Shown in pieces: positions 18,636-26,356 of a stretch of DNA of 64,000 bases. Origin of the DNA: Yoonia vestfoldensis SKA53. GTDB taxonomy: Bacteria > Pseudomonadota > Alphaproteobacteria > Rhodobacterales > Rhodobacteraceae. The stretch covers positions 151,515-215,514 of the forward strand of contig NZ_CH672414.1 in assembly GCF_000152785.1 (NCBI RefSeq), read 5' to 3'. Both the position numbers and the translations under genes were made by a program. Position 1 is the stretch's first letter; the number at the start of each line of letters is the position of its first letter. Under the pieces are notes generated by a model. That model did not search any database and had not been told where the DNA came from. It was given only the letters and a program-made list of their open reading frames with translations.

Positions 18636-18668
18636 GGTATACAGTAAAACTGTTAACCTATACAACAG
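18636..18668. promoter_or_regulatory. Candidate MarR-type operators in the amidohydrolase/enoyl-CoA hydratase spacer
   Basis: Two overlapping inverted repeats fill the 99-bp divergent spacer. The first is GGTATACAGT-AAA-ACTGTTAACC (18636-18658), arms matching at 8 of 10 positions. The second is CTGTT-N9-AACAG (18650-18668). The second has the same spacing as a site upstream of the MarR gene (25638-25656), the two matching at 12 of 19 positions. Likely repressor sites controlling both divergent genes. Confidence 0.6.
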
Positions 18669-18699
18669 CTTTCAAATTAGGCCCCTAGCGGAGAAAATG

Positions 18700-19482
18700 A
18701 TGCAGTCTTCGGCCCGCGATACGTCTGTCACACGCGTTGAATTTGACGGCGACATTGCGACCATTATTTTCAATCGTCCCGAAAAGCGCAATGCGATGAA
18801 TGATGCGCTGGTCGACGCGCTTGATGCATTTTTTTCCAACCCGCCTGAAGGTGTGAGCGCCGTCATCCTGCGTGGCGAGGGCGGGCATTTCTGTTCCGGC
18901 CTTGATCTGGCCGAGCATGAAAGCCGAAAGCCGATCCCGGGCGTTTACCATTCACGCAACTGGCACCGCGTGTCCGAGCTGATCGAATTTGGCGGCTTGC
19001 CCGTGATTTCCGTGCTGACAGGTGCGGTCATTGGTGGCGGGCTTGAGATCGCGACATCGACTCATGTGCGGATTGCCGAACCTTCGGTGCGGTTCCAATT
19101 GCCCGAGGGGCGACGCGGCATTTTTGTAGGTGGCGGTGCGACCGTGCGCGTGGGCCGTATCTTGGGAGCCGACCGTATGCGCGAGATGATGCTGACAGGG
19201 CGCAGCTATGGCGCTGAGGACGGGCTGGCGCTGGGCTTGACGCATTATGCTGTGGCCGAAGGCGAGGGTGTCCCGCTTGCGCTGAAGCTGGCGCGCCGGA
19301 TAGCGGACAATGCGCCGTTCTCTAACTATTTGATGATAAATGCGATTTCACGAATTGGTGACATGTCACGGAGCGATGGGATGTTCACCGAGAGCCTTGC
19401 GGCAGCGATGTCGCAGTCGTCTGCCGGGGCGCAGGAAGGTCTGCGGGCCTTTCTCGAAAAGCGGGAACCGAAATTCAGATAA
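18700..19482 (+). CDS. Enoyl-CoA hydratase/crotonase family protein (hydroxycinnamoyl-CoA hydratase candidate)
   Basis: 260-residue crotonase-fold protein. Oxyanion-hole motif GEGGHFCSGLDLAEHE near residues 60-75 and the second Gly-rich loop TGAVIGGGLEIATSTHVRIAE near 108-128, with FQLPEGRRG after it. Two adjacent ATGs are possible (18697, 18700); GGAG is 6 nt from the second, which is chosen. It probably hydrates p-coumaroyl/feruloyl-CoA. With an SDR dehydrogenase and an amidohydrolase alongside, beta-oxidation is more likely than retro-aldol release of an aldehyde. First gene ahead of the TRAP transporter, under the likely MarR operators. Confidence 0.82.
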   Translation: MQSSARDTSVTRVEFDGDIATIIFNRPEKRNAMNDALVDALDAFFSNPPEGVSAVILRGEGGHFCSGLDLAEHESRKPIPGVYHSRNWHRVSELIEFGGLPVISVLTGAVIGGGLEIATSTHVRIAEPSVRFQLPEGRRGIFVGGGATVRVGRILGADRMREMMLTGRSYGAEDGLALGLTHYAVAEGEGVPLALKLARRIADNAPFSNYLMINAISRIGDMSRSDGMFTESLAAAMSQSSAGAQEGLRAFLEKREPKFR

Positions 19483-19554
19483 CAAAAGGCACAAACACCG
19501 CGAAGACTGAATAACCTTTGCTCACTTAACTGGAAATCTTTGGGAGGAGTTACC

Positions 19555-20604
19555 ATGAAAAGAAGAGACTTTCTGAAAACCACTGCCGTTGGTGCATTGG
19601 CCGCAAGTATCGGCCCTAATATGGCTTTTGCACAGGACGCGACCCTGCGGTTCCATCAGTTCTTGCCACCTGTAGCGCCGCTGCCTGCCTTTGCATTCAA
19701 GCCTTGGGGCGAGCGTCTAGAGGCGGCGTCCGGTGGCCGTTTGCGTATCCAGCATTTCGACGCGATGGCCCTGGGTGGGCGTCCACCTGAACTGCTGGAT
19801 CAGGCACGCGACGGTGTGGTCGATATTGCGATGTCGGTTGTCGGCTATACACCCGGTCGTTTCCCGCGCACCGAAGTGTTTGAACTGCCCTTCATCATGA
19901 AGAATTCCATCGCAACATCGCTGGCATTCCAACAGATGATTGAAGAAGATTTTGGCGAGAGCGAATATGGTGACTTCAAAGTGTTGGCCGGTTGGGTCCA
20001 CGGCGCAGGCCTCATTCACTCTGAAGAGCCTATCACAAAGCTCGAGGATATGGCCGGCAAGACTTTGCGTGGTCCGACCCGCATCATCAATGATCTGTTG
20101 TCTGAATTGGGCGCGGAACCTGTGGGCATGCCGCTGCCTGCCATTCCAGAGGCGCTGTCCAAAGGGGTAATCAACGGCACCGTCATCCCTTGGGAGGTAA
20201 CACCGTCCATTCGTCTGGCGGAAATGGTGTCCAATCACACCGAATTCGGTGGGCCAGAGGCGCTTTATACCGCAACCATCATCATGGTGATGAACAAGGA
20301 TGCCTATGATGCGCTGCCCGACGATCTGCGTGAAATTCTTGACGCCGAAAGCGGTGCTGCAATGGCGCAGGCGTTCTCGCAGGTGATGTTGGACTACGAT
20401 GCCCCCGGCCGCCAGATTGCTCTTGATGCAGGCAATACCATCACCACGCTGGATGAAGCCGAAGTTGCGCGCTGGAAAGCTGCTGCACAGCCGGTCATTG
20501 ACCGTTGGGTTGCTGATATGGACGCTCAGGGCATTGACGGACAGGCATTGATCGCCCGTGCCAAAGAGCTGATCGACGAAAAATCTGCGATGCTGGGCGT
20601 TTAG
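19555..20604 (+). CDS. dctP: TRAP transporter substrate-binding protein DctP
   Basis: 349-residue periplasmic solute receptor. The signal peptide opens KRRDFLK, a twin-arginine-type motif, and ends near AFAQDATLR. Body motifs: RLEAASGGRLRIQHFDAMALGG and TLRGPTRIINDLLSELGAEPVGMP, typical of DctP receptors (the conserved Arg contacts the substrate carboxylate). GGGAGGAG lies upstream of the ATG at 19555. It leads the TRAP operon and is followed by a hairpin before dctQ. Ligand is likely an aromatic or hydroxycinnamic acid given the cluster. Confidence 0.93.
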   Translation: MKRRDFLKTTAVGALAASIGPNMAFAQDATLRFHQFLPPVAPLPAFAFKPWGERLEAASGGRLRIQHFDAMALGGRPPELLDQARDGVVDIAMSVVGYTPGRFPRTEVFELPFIMKNSIATSLAFQQMIEEDFGESEYGDFKVLAGWVHGAGLIHSEEPITKLEDMAGKTLRGPTRIINDLLSELGAEPVGMPLPAIPEALSKGVINGTVIPWEVTPSIRLAEMVSNHTEFGGPEALYTATIIMVMNKDAYDALPDDLREILDAESGAAMAQAFSQVMLDYDAPGRQIALDAGNTITTLDEAEVARWKAAAQPVIDRWVADMDAQGIDGQALIARAKELIDEKSAMLGV

Positions 20605-20618
20605 GGCCTTTTCTCAAT

Positions 20619-20648
20619 GATCCGGGCGCTGTCCAAGGCGCCCGGATC
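20619..20648 (+). promoter_or_regulatory. Intercistronic hairpin between dctP and dctQ
   Basis: Perfect 11-bp stem GATCCGGGCGC/GCGCCCGGATC with an 8-nt loop, followed by TTT only. Likely a partial terminator or mRNA-stabilising hairpin that makes receptor more abundant than the membrane subunits, as with the hairpin at 3329. Confidence 0.75.
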
Positions 20649-20680
20649 TTTATGCCTTATTTGATGCATTGGGGATAGCG

Positions 20681-21202
20681 ATGTACGGGATGCTCTCACG
20701 GTCCGCACAGAGTGTTGCGCGTGTTATGGCGCTTGCGGGCGGTCTTCTTCTTTTGGTGATCATCGTCCTGACATGCGTGTCGATCATCGGCAGGGCGTTG
20801 TTTTCTTCGGGCATTTGCTGTGGACCAATCCGCGGTATCTATGATTACACCGAAATCGCCGTTGGCGCTGCGATCTTTGCGTTCTTGCCGTGGTGTCAGT
20901 ACCAGGCAGGCCATGCGGCCGTCGATTTGTTTAAACCCGCCTTTCCGGATGGCGTAAACCGATTGCTGAACCTCGTCATTGATATAGCCATGCTGGTCTT
21001 GGCGTCCTTGATCGCGCACCGGCTATGGCTGGGCATGTTGGACAAAGAGCGCTTTGGCGAAACAACCCTGATCGCTCAGGTACCCGTCTGGATCGGCTAT
21101 GCCGCCTGTCTGGTCGGCGCGGTCGGTTTTGTGCTGGTTGCCGCCTTTTGTGTACTGCGCGCGCTGCGAGGTCTGATCGGCCTAGAGCCGGTAGTGGAGT
21201 AA
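20681..21202 (+). CDS. dctQ: TRAP transporter small membrane subunit DctQ
   Basis: 173-residue protein with about four membrane segments, the normal DctQ architecture. The ATG at 20681 is chosen with GGGGA 6 nt upstream; a TTG 12 nt earlier overlaps that site. An internal DYTEIAVGAAIFAFLPWCQ segment is typical of the family. Forms the membrane complex with DctM, 5 nt downstream. An unusual GICCGPIRG Cys-Cys pair lies in the first periplasmic loop. Confidence 0.9.
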   Translation: MYGMLSRSAQSVARVMALAGGLLLLVIIVLTCVSIIGRALFSSGICCGPIRGIYDYTEIAVGAAIFAFLPWCQYQAGHAAVDLFKPAFPDGVNRLLNLVIDIAMLVLASLIAHRLWLGMLDKERFGETTLIAQVPVWIGYAACLVGAVGFVLVAAFCVLRALRGLIGLEPVVE

Positions 21203-21207
21203 TTTAC

Positions 21208-22539
21208 ATGAGTGATCTGGCCCTCGCATTGTGGTCATTCCCGGTTCTTTTGCTGCTTGTTTTTCTGCGCGTGCCAATCGCACTGGCGATGATGAGCGTT
21301 GGCATCGGCGGGGCCTATCTGGTCTATGGCACAGCATTGCCCGTGCTTAATGCCTTCAAGAATGTGACCTACGGGACATTTTCCAATTACTCGTTTTCGA
21401 TCATTCCGCTTTTTTTGCTGATGGGACAATTCGCGACCCTTTCGGGGATGTCGGCCGCATTGTTCCGTGCAGCCGAAAGTTTTCTGGGCCATCGGCGGGG
21501 TGGAGTGGCGATGTCGGCAATTGGGGCCTGCGCCGGATTTGGCGCAATCTGCGGAAGTTCACTGGCGACAGCGGCCACCATGGGGCAGGTGGCCCTGCCC
21601 GAATTGCGTCGCTATGGCTATCCCGGGTCGCTTGCGACCGGAGCCTTGGCAGCGGGCGGCACATTGGGCATCTTGATCCCGCCTTCGGTCATCTTGGTGA
21701 TTTATGCCATTCTGGCTGAGCAGAATATCGAAAAACTGTTTGTAGCGGCGCTTATTCCGGGGATTTTGGCGGCGCTGGGATATATCCTTGCCATCTCGGT
21801 CTGGGTGCGCGTGTCCCCGAACGCCGCGATGGTGAAAGACCGTGTCCCTTGGGCCGAGCGCCTTGTGGCCTTGGCCAAGGTCTGGCCGGTTCTGACGATC
21901 TTCGTGGTTGTTGTGGGCGGCATCTATGTTGGCGTATTCACCCCCACCGAGGCGGCGGCTGTCGGTGCCGCAGGCACAGGCCTGATCAGCGTTGTTTCAG
22001 GGCAGATGACTTGGCCGCGCCTCAAGCAAGCGATCCTTGCGACAGCCAGCGCTTCAGCCATGATCTATCTGATCATTCTGGGGGCTGGGTTTTACAACAG
22101 CTTTCTGGCGCTCAGCCAATTGCCACAGACCGCTGCCGCATGGGTCGGCGGTGCAGGCATGTCACCTTGGATCGTGCTGGTGATCGTGCTTTTCATGTAT
22201 CTGGTTTTCGGCTGCGTGATGGACAGCCTTTCTATGGTGCTTTTGACGGTGCCGATTATCTATCCAATCATGATCGTGCTGGATTTCGGCATGTCACCGC
22301 AGGACTTTGGTCTGTGGTTCGGTATTCTGGTTCTGATCGTCGTCGAGGTCGGGTTGATCACGCCACCAGTGGGGATGAATCTGTTCATCATAAACGGTAT
22401 GGCCAAGGATACGCCGATCAAAGAGACTTACAAAGGCGCCTTGCCTTTTGTGGTGACGGATCTGATCCGCGTCGCCATCCTGACGATGTTCCCTGCGATC
22501 ACGCTGTGGTTGGTCTGGTTTATTGACAGTCTGGGCTAA
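21208..22539 (+). CDS. dctM: TRAP transporter large permease subunit DctM
   Basis: 443-residue permease of the DctM family with about 12 membrane segments. Landmarks: LRVPIALAMMSVG near the N-terminus, GFGAICGSSLATAATMGQVALPEL, and GILIPPSVILVIYAILAEQ. It catalyses Na+-coupled uptake of the acid delivered by DctP. It starts 5 nt after dctQ at ATG 21208; a longer open frame upstream is only overlap with dctQ. The stop is 6 nt from the convergent feruloyl-CoA synthase gene. Confidence 0.94.
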   Translation: MSDLALALWSFPVLLLLVFLRVPIALAMMSVGIGGAYLVYGTALPVLNAFKNVTYGTFSNYSFSIIPLFLLMGQFATLSGMSAALFRAAESFLGHRRGGVAMSAIGACAGFGAICGSSLATAATMGQVALPELRRYGYPGSLATGALAAGGTLGILIPPSVILVIYAILAEQNIEKLFVAALIPGILAALGYILAISVWVRVSPNAAMVKDRVPWAERLVALAKVWPVLTIFVVVVGGIYVGVFTPTEAAAVGAAGTGLISVVSGQMTWPRLKQAILATASASAMIYLIILGAGFYNSFLALSQLPQTAAAWVGGAGMSPWIVLVIVLFMYLVFGCVMDSLSMVLLTVPIIYPIMIVLDFGMSPQDFGLWFGILVLIVVEVGLITPPVGMNLFIINGMAKDTPIKETYKGALPFVVTDLIRVAILTMFPAITLWLVWFIDSLG

Positions 22540-22545
22540 AGGAAA

Positions 22546-24333
22546 TCAGACAGCGATGACTGCAGGGTCATCGCTGTAAAGCTGCGCGACGCTTGTGGCA
22601 CGATTGCTGCGCATGGCGCGCTGGTTCAGTGACCCCTTTTCGGTCACTTCACCTCGGTCAAAGCTGGGCTGTTCTGACAGCACGATAATGCGCCGGACGC
22701 GGGTGGCAGACCCAGAAGCGTCCTTTGCGGCGGCGGCCAGTTTTTCTGAAAGTGCTGCGTGCAGGATTGCCTGGTCCATGGTCTGCGCCGCCTGCGACAA
22801 AAGAACCATCGCACCAAGTTCTGCTTCGTTCTCGCCGACGATGACTGCATCGCGGATCAATTCATCCATTGAATCGACCAGTTTCGCGCGCATCGCACCG
22901 ACCGCAACCCAGGTTCCAGTCGCCAATTTGAAGTTTTCTGCGATCCGCCCATCAAAGAAGAACCCTTTTGAGAAATCGTCTGGATCGGCCGGGCGCAGTG
23001 CGTCGCCCATGCAGTAATACCCTTCGTCGTCAAAGGCTTGGGCGGTTTGCGCAGGATCACCATAATAGCCCGGAAAGATGGTCGGTCCTTTGATCCGCGC
23101 TTCCAGTTTCCCCCCGTTTGGCACAAGTTTGATCGTCAGTCCCAACGAGGGTACACCGACATTGCCGGATTTTTCCTGTGGCACAGTGCATGCCAAGGCA
23201 AAAGGTGCGGTTTCGGTGGCCCCAAGCCCGGTCGCCAACAGCACTTCATGGCCTGTCGTTGCGCGCCCTGCGGCGCGCAGCCTGTCCCATGTGCGCTGTG
23301 CCATACCAGCGCCTGCATAAAACATCATGCCCAATTTATTGAAAAAAGTTGCCGCTAGTGCGGGGTCATTTTCAAGCTGATCGACCAGCATGTCGTACCC
23401 GATCGGCACATTGAAATACCATGTGCAGGAAATATCGCGAAGATTGCGTAATGTTTCGTCGAATTTTCCAAGCACCGGGCGGCCGTCGTCGATATAGTAG
23501 CTGCCGCCATTCGTCATCACCAGGTAAAAGACCTTGTTGCCAGCGGCCGTGTGGTTCCACGGCCCCCAGTCCAATACGACGGGTGGTTCATGCGTCAAGA
23601 ACCGGTAACAGTCGCGCACGATTGCTTGCATCGCACAGATCATACGATTGGTGTTGATCACGGCTTTCGGTGATCCTGTAGAGCCTGATGTGAACAGGTA
23701 TTTGACAACCGTGTCTGGCGTCAGCCTGGCGCGCGCCGCTTGGGACGGTGCCGGATCAGCGTCAAGCAGGTCAGCAAAGCGCACCGCCCCGCTGATCGGG
23801 TTGTCCAGATTGATGACCGTGGTGTCTGTATTGTTGATAGCGGAAATAGCATTGGCGAACGCCTTGCCGTTATCGGCAAAGATGGCGCCGGGTTTCAGCA
23901 ATGCTGCAATGTTTCGCAACTTGGCATGGTCTGTGGACACTAAAGAATAGGCAGGTGACAGCGGCGCATAAGGCACGCCGACATAGGCACAGGCCATACC
24001 CAGCAACGCATGTTCCAAGCTGTTTTCAGACAGGATCAATAAGGGCCTTTGGGGACCCAACCCCATGTCGAGCAGGGCGGTACCAATGGCTTTGGCCTGC
24101 GCGCGCCCCTGAGCGTAAGTGATGTGTCTCCACTCACCCCCATCCTTGCGGCGCGCAATCCATGTCATGTGCGGGGTCGCGTCAGCCCATTTGTCCATAT
24201 AATCAGCCAGCAATGGCGCGTAGTCGGGCAATTGACCTTCCTGACGCATGACGACCGTGCCATCGGGACGGTGTTCATATGCGAAGGTTGGGGCCCAGAA
24301 ATCGCCAGAGATGCTCGGTATGGGTTGGGACAT
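22546..24333 (-). CDS. fcs: Feruloyl-CoA synthase (hydroxycinnamate--CoA ligase)
   Basis: 595-residue acyl-adenylate-forming ligase that activates ferulate/p-coumarate to the CoA thioester with ATP. The ATP-binding signature YLFTSGSTGSPKAV is near residue 215, a second core motif LGATETAPFA near 380, the hinge region near GRIAENFKL, and the catalytic C-terminal Lys in TEKGSLNQR. The overall pattern (WGPWNHTAAGN and the long C-terminal domain) is that of the feruloyl-CoA synthase group. Start taken at ATG 24333, 16 nt after the SDR stop; an upstream ATG at 24378 would overlap the SDR gene. Last gene of the marR-SDR-fcs operon. Confidence 0.9.
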   Translation of the reverse strand: MSQPIPSISGDFWAPTFAYEHRPDGTVVMRQEGQLPDYAPLLADYMDKWADATPHMTWIARRKDGGEWRHITYAQGRAQAKAIGTALLDMGLGPQRPLLILSENSLEHALLGMACAYVGVPYAPLSPAYSLVSTDHAKLRNIAALLKPGAIFADNGKAFANAISAINNTDTTVINLDNPISGAVRFADLLDADPAPSQAARARLTPDTVVKYLFTSGSTGSPKAVINTNRMICAMQAIVRDCYRFLTHEPPVVLDWGPWNHTAAGNKVFYLVMTNGGSYYIDDGRPVLGKFDETLRNLRDISCTWYFNVPIGYDMLVDQLENDPALAATFFNKLGMMFYAGAGMAQRTWDRLRAAGRATTGHEVLLATGLGATETAPFALACTVPQEKSGNVGVPSLGLTIKLVPNGGKLEARIKGPTIFPGYYGDPAQTAQAFDDEGYYCMGDALRPADPDDFSKGFFFDGRIAENFKLATGTWVAVGAMRAKLVDSMDELIRDAVIVGENEAELGAMVLLSQAAQTMDQAILHAALSEKLAAAAKDASGSATRVRRIIVLSEQPSFDRGEVTEKGSLNQRAMRSNRATSVAQLYSDDPAVIAV

Positions 24334-24349
24334 GGTCTTGGGCTCTGCC

Positions 24350-25117
24350 TTAGCGGGGGGCCATGCGAATGGCTCCATCCAAGCGGATGACTTCGCCGTT
24401 CAGCATCGGGTTTCGGGTGATGTGATCAACCATTTCGCCGTATTCGCGTGGATCGCCCAGCCTTGACGGGAAAGGGACCTGCGCGCCGAGTGACGCCTGC
24501 ACCTCGGCGGGCAATTCGTGCAACAGCGGCGTGAGAAAGAGCCCTGGCGCGATGGTGCAGACACGAATGCCCTTGGCGGCAAGATCTCGTGCCATGGGCA
24601 AGGTCATGCCGACAATGCCACCCTTGCTGGCAGCATAGGCCAATTGCCCGATTTGCCCGTCATAGGCTGCGACCGAAGCCGTGTTGATGATCACGCCGCG
24701 CGCGCCATCTGGATCAATCGGGTCCTGCGCGACCATGCGCGCTGCGGCTTGGCTGGCGCAGTTGAAGCTACCCATCAGGTTGACGCGGATCACGCGCTCA
24801 AAAACCGCAGGATCATGGGCTTTGCCGTGTGACACAGTTTTGGATGCGCCACCGATCCCGGCGCAATTGACCAGAATGCGGATCGGCCCATGTGCGGCTT
24901 CGGCCTTGGTAATACCGTCAGCAACAGAGTGCGGGTCGGCCACATCGACATGCGCAAAACAGCCACCGATCTTGTCAGCCTGCCGCCGCCCCGCGTCGTC
25001 ATTCATGTCAAAAACAGTGACTTTCAGCCCGCTTGCGGCAAGCCGCTCGGCAGTGGCTGCCCCCAGTCCCGAGGCGGCGCCGGTGACAATCGCGCCATGG
25101 CCTGACCAATCCTGCAT
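24350..25117 (-). CDS. SDR-family 3-hydroxyacyl-CoA dehydrogenase
   Basis: 255-residue short-chain dehydrogenase. Cofactor motif TGAASGLG at residues 12-19, NCAG near 91, catalytic Ser in NTASVAAY and the Tyr-x-x-x-Lys in AYAASKGG. The pattern resembles type II 3-hydroxyacyl-CoA dehydrogenases (HSD10-like). In this cluster it would oxidise the 3-hydroxy-3-arylpropionyl-CoA formed by the hydratase to the beta-keto ester. Its ATG overlaps the marR stop by one base (TAATG). Confidence 0.85.
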   Translation of the reverse strand: MQDWSGHGAIVTGAASGLGAATAERLAASGLKVTVFDMNDDAGRRQADKIGGCFAHVDVADPHSVADGITKAEAAHGPIRILVNCAGIGGASKTVSHGKAHDPAVFERVIRVNLMGSFNCASQAAARMVAQDPIDPDGARGVIINTASVAAYDGQIGQLAYAASKGGIVGMTLPMARDLAAKGIRVCTIAPGLFLTPLLHELPAEVQASLGAQVPFPSRLGDPREYGEMVDHITRNPMLNGEVIRLDGAIRMAPR

Positions 25118-25602
25118 TAAATGTCTTCCTTGTCGGTCAGGCGGATCTTGATCAAGATCTGCATCAGGGTGTGCTTCTCGGTCGCGGAAAGCGTGGCCAA
25201 GAGGCGTTCTTCATGTGCCTGAACGGTTGCCAAGGTTGCCTGATAGGCCGCGTTGCCTTCGTGTGTCGCAACAAGCGCCTGAACGCGACGGTCTCCCGGC
25301 ACATGGCTGCGGGTCAGGTAATTGCGGCGTTCGAGCTCGTCAATAATTGCCACAAGGCCAGAGCGTTCAATGCCGAGCAAACGCGCAAGGCTGCTTTGGC
25401 TGATGTTGGGGTGTGCGACGACAAGCGACAGGGCTGAAAATGTGCGCGGAGACAGCCCGCCTTCACCAAGCGCGGCACGAAAATCTTTCTGGATCGCGAC
25501 ATAGGCTCGTTTCATGTTGTAGCCAATGAGTATTTCCAGATCCGAGACAACATCCGGCATTTCAGCATTGGTCTGTTTCGCAAGTGCGCGAGGTGCCATC
25601 AC
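25117..25602 (-). CDS. MarR-family transcriptional regulator
   Basis: 161-residue MarR/SlyA regulator. Winged helix in the middle: NISQSSLARLLGIERSGLVAIIDELERR (recognition helix) and the wing LTRSHVPGDRRVQ. Such proteins repress hydroxycinnamate genes and are released by the CoA thioester (as for CouR, FerC and HcaR-type regulators). First gene of an operon with the SDR and fcs, and divergent from a DUF3237 gene; a palindromic site lies in the spacer. Confidence 0.9.
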   Translation of the reverse strand: MMAPRALAKQTNAEMPDVVSDLEILIGYNMKRAYVAIQKDFRAALGEGGLSPRTFSALSLVVAHPNISQSSLARLLGIERSGLVAIIDELERRNYLTRSHVPGDRRVQALVATHEGNAAYQATLATVQAHEERLLATLSATEKHTLMQILIKIRLTDKEDI

Positions 25603-25636
25603 CTACCTCCTTATTCTATCGACAGGGATAGCGCAT

Positions 25637-25657
25637 ATTGTTAATCAGGTAAACAGT
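25637..25657. promoter_or_regulatory. Candidate MarR operator upstream of marR
   Basis: TTGTTAATCAGGTAAACAG (25638-25656) in the 78-bp spacer between marR and the DUF3237 gene. It shares TGTTAAYC-N5-AACAG with the site at 18650-18668, at identical spacing. Position supports autoregulation plus control of the divergent gene. Confidence 0.58.
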
Positions 25658-25680
25658 TTTGCGCTGATGATACATTAAGG

Positions 25681-26154
25681 ATGACGGCTATGAACCTTCC
25701 AGAACCAAAGCTTGAATGGGTCACGGATATGATCGTTGAATTGGACCCGATCCGTGCGATGGGTCAAGGCCGTGCAGGGGTCCGCCGGATCATACCGATT
25801 GTCGGCGGTACGATGTCAGGGCCGAAATTGCAGGGCAAAATTCTGAATGTCGGCGCGGATTGGCAGACCTTGTTTGCGGATGGGCTGGCGGAACTTGATA
25901 CGCGGTATGCTTTGGAAACCCACGACGGCGCCACGATTGAAATCTGCAACTACGGATTTCGCCATGGTCCAAAAGACGTCATCGCGGCGATCGGGCGTGG
26001 TGAGGATGTGGCGCCAGACAGCTATTACATGCGCACACATGCGCGGCTGGAAACCGGAGACAGTCGCTATGCTTGGGTCAATCACACGCTTTTCGTGGGT
26101 GTCGGCGCGCGCAAGGAACAAAGCGTTCTGATGCGCCTTTATGCCCTGATGTAA
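25681..26154 (+). CDS. DUF3237 (UPF0311) protein of unknown function
   Basis: 157-residue protein of the DUF3237 family: GAGVRRIIPIVGGTMSGPKLQGKILNVGADWQ-type N-terminal half, then RYALETHDGATIEICNYGFRHG and a C-terminal ARLETGDSRYAWVNHTLFVG, as usual for the family. No signal peptide or membrane segment, so cytoplasmic. Divergent from marR and probably sharing its operator, so it is likely induced with the hydroxycinnamate genes. The family often accompanies aromatic or terpenoid catabolism, but no reaction is established that I know of. Confidence 0.8.
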   Translation: MTAMNLPEPKLEWVTDMIVELDPIRAMGQGRAGVRRIIPIVGGTMSGPKLQGKILNVGADWQTLFADGLAELDTRYALETHDGATIEICNYGFRHGPKDVIAAIGRGEDVAPDSYYMRTHARLETGDSRYAWVNHTLFVGVGARKEQSVLMRLYALM

Positions 26155-26356
26155 GAATTCTGTTTGCGCAGAAATCCAAGGCAAGATCGCTGGCCGGGAC
26201 GAGGCCGTGAAAAACCCACGTCCTGGTGGAAAATGACCAGCGGCGGGTTCTGGGTCCGAGGCCGACCAAGCAGTGTGAGCAAAGATTCTTGCGCTCCGCG
26301 CGGGAGTATTTTGGGAAATAAGAAGTTAGGGTCAGGCTGGAAAGTGCGGTGCCGCG
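26155..26356. other. Convergent spacer with a Rhodobacteraceae-type spacer repeat
   Basis: 202 bp between two convergent genes. It contains a weak inverted repeat CCGGGACG/CGTCCTGG (26194-26226) and, at about 26296-26326, GCGGGAGTATTTTGGGAAATAAGAAG, the type of short element seen at many gene ends in this family. No coding frame is convincing. The base composition of genes changes visibly across this spacer. Confidence 0.45.

Noticed and set aside
17989..18696. Upstream part of the 497-residue plus-strand frame containing the enoyl-CoA hydratase
   Set aside because: It is antisense to the amidohydrolase; the hydratase begins at about 18700.
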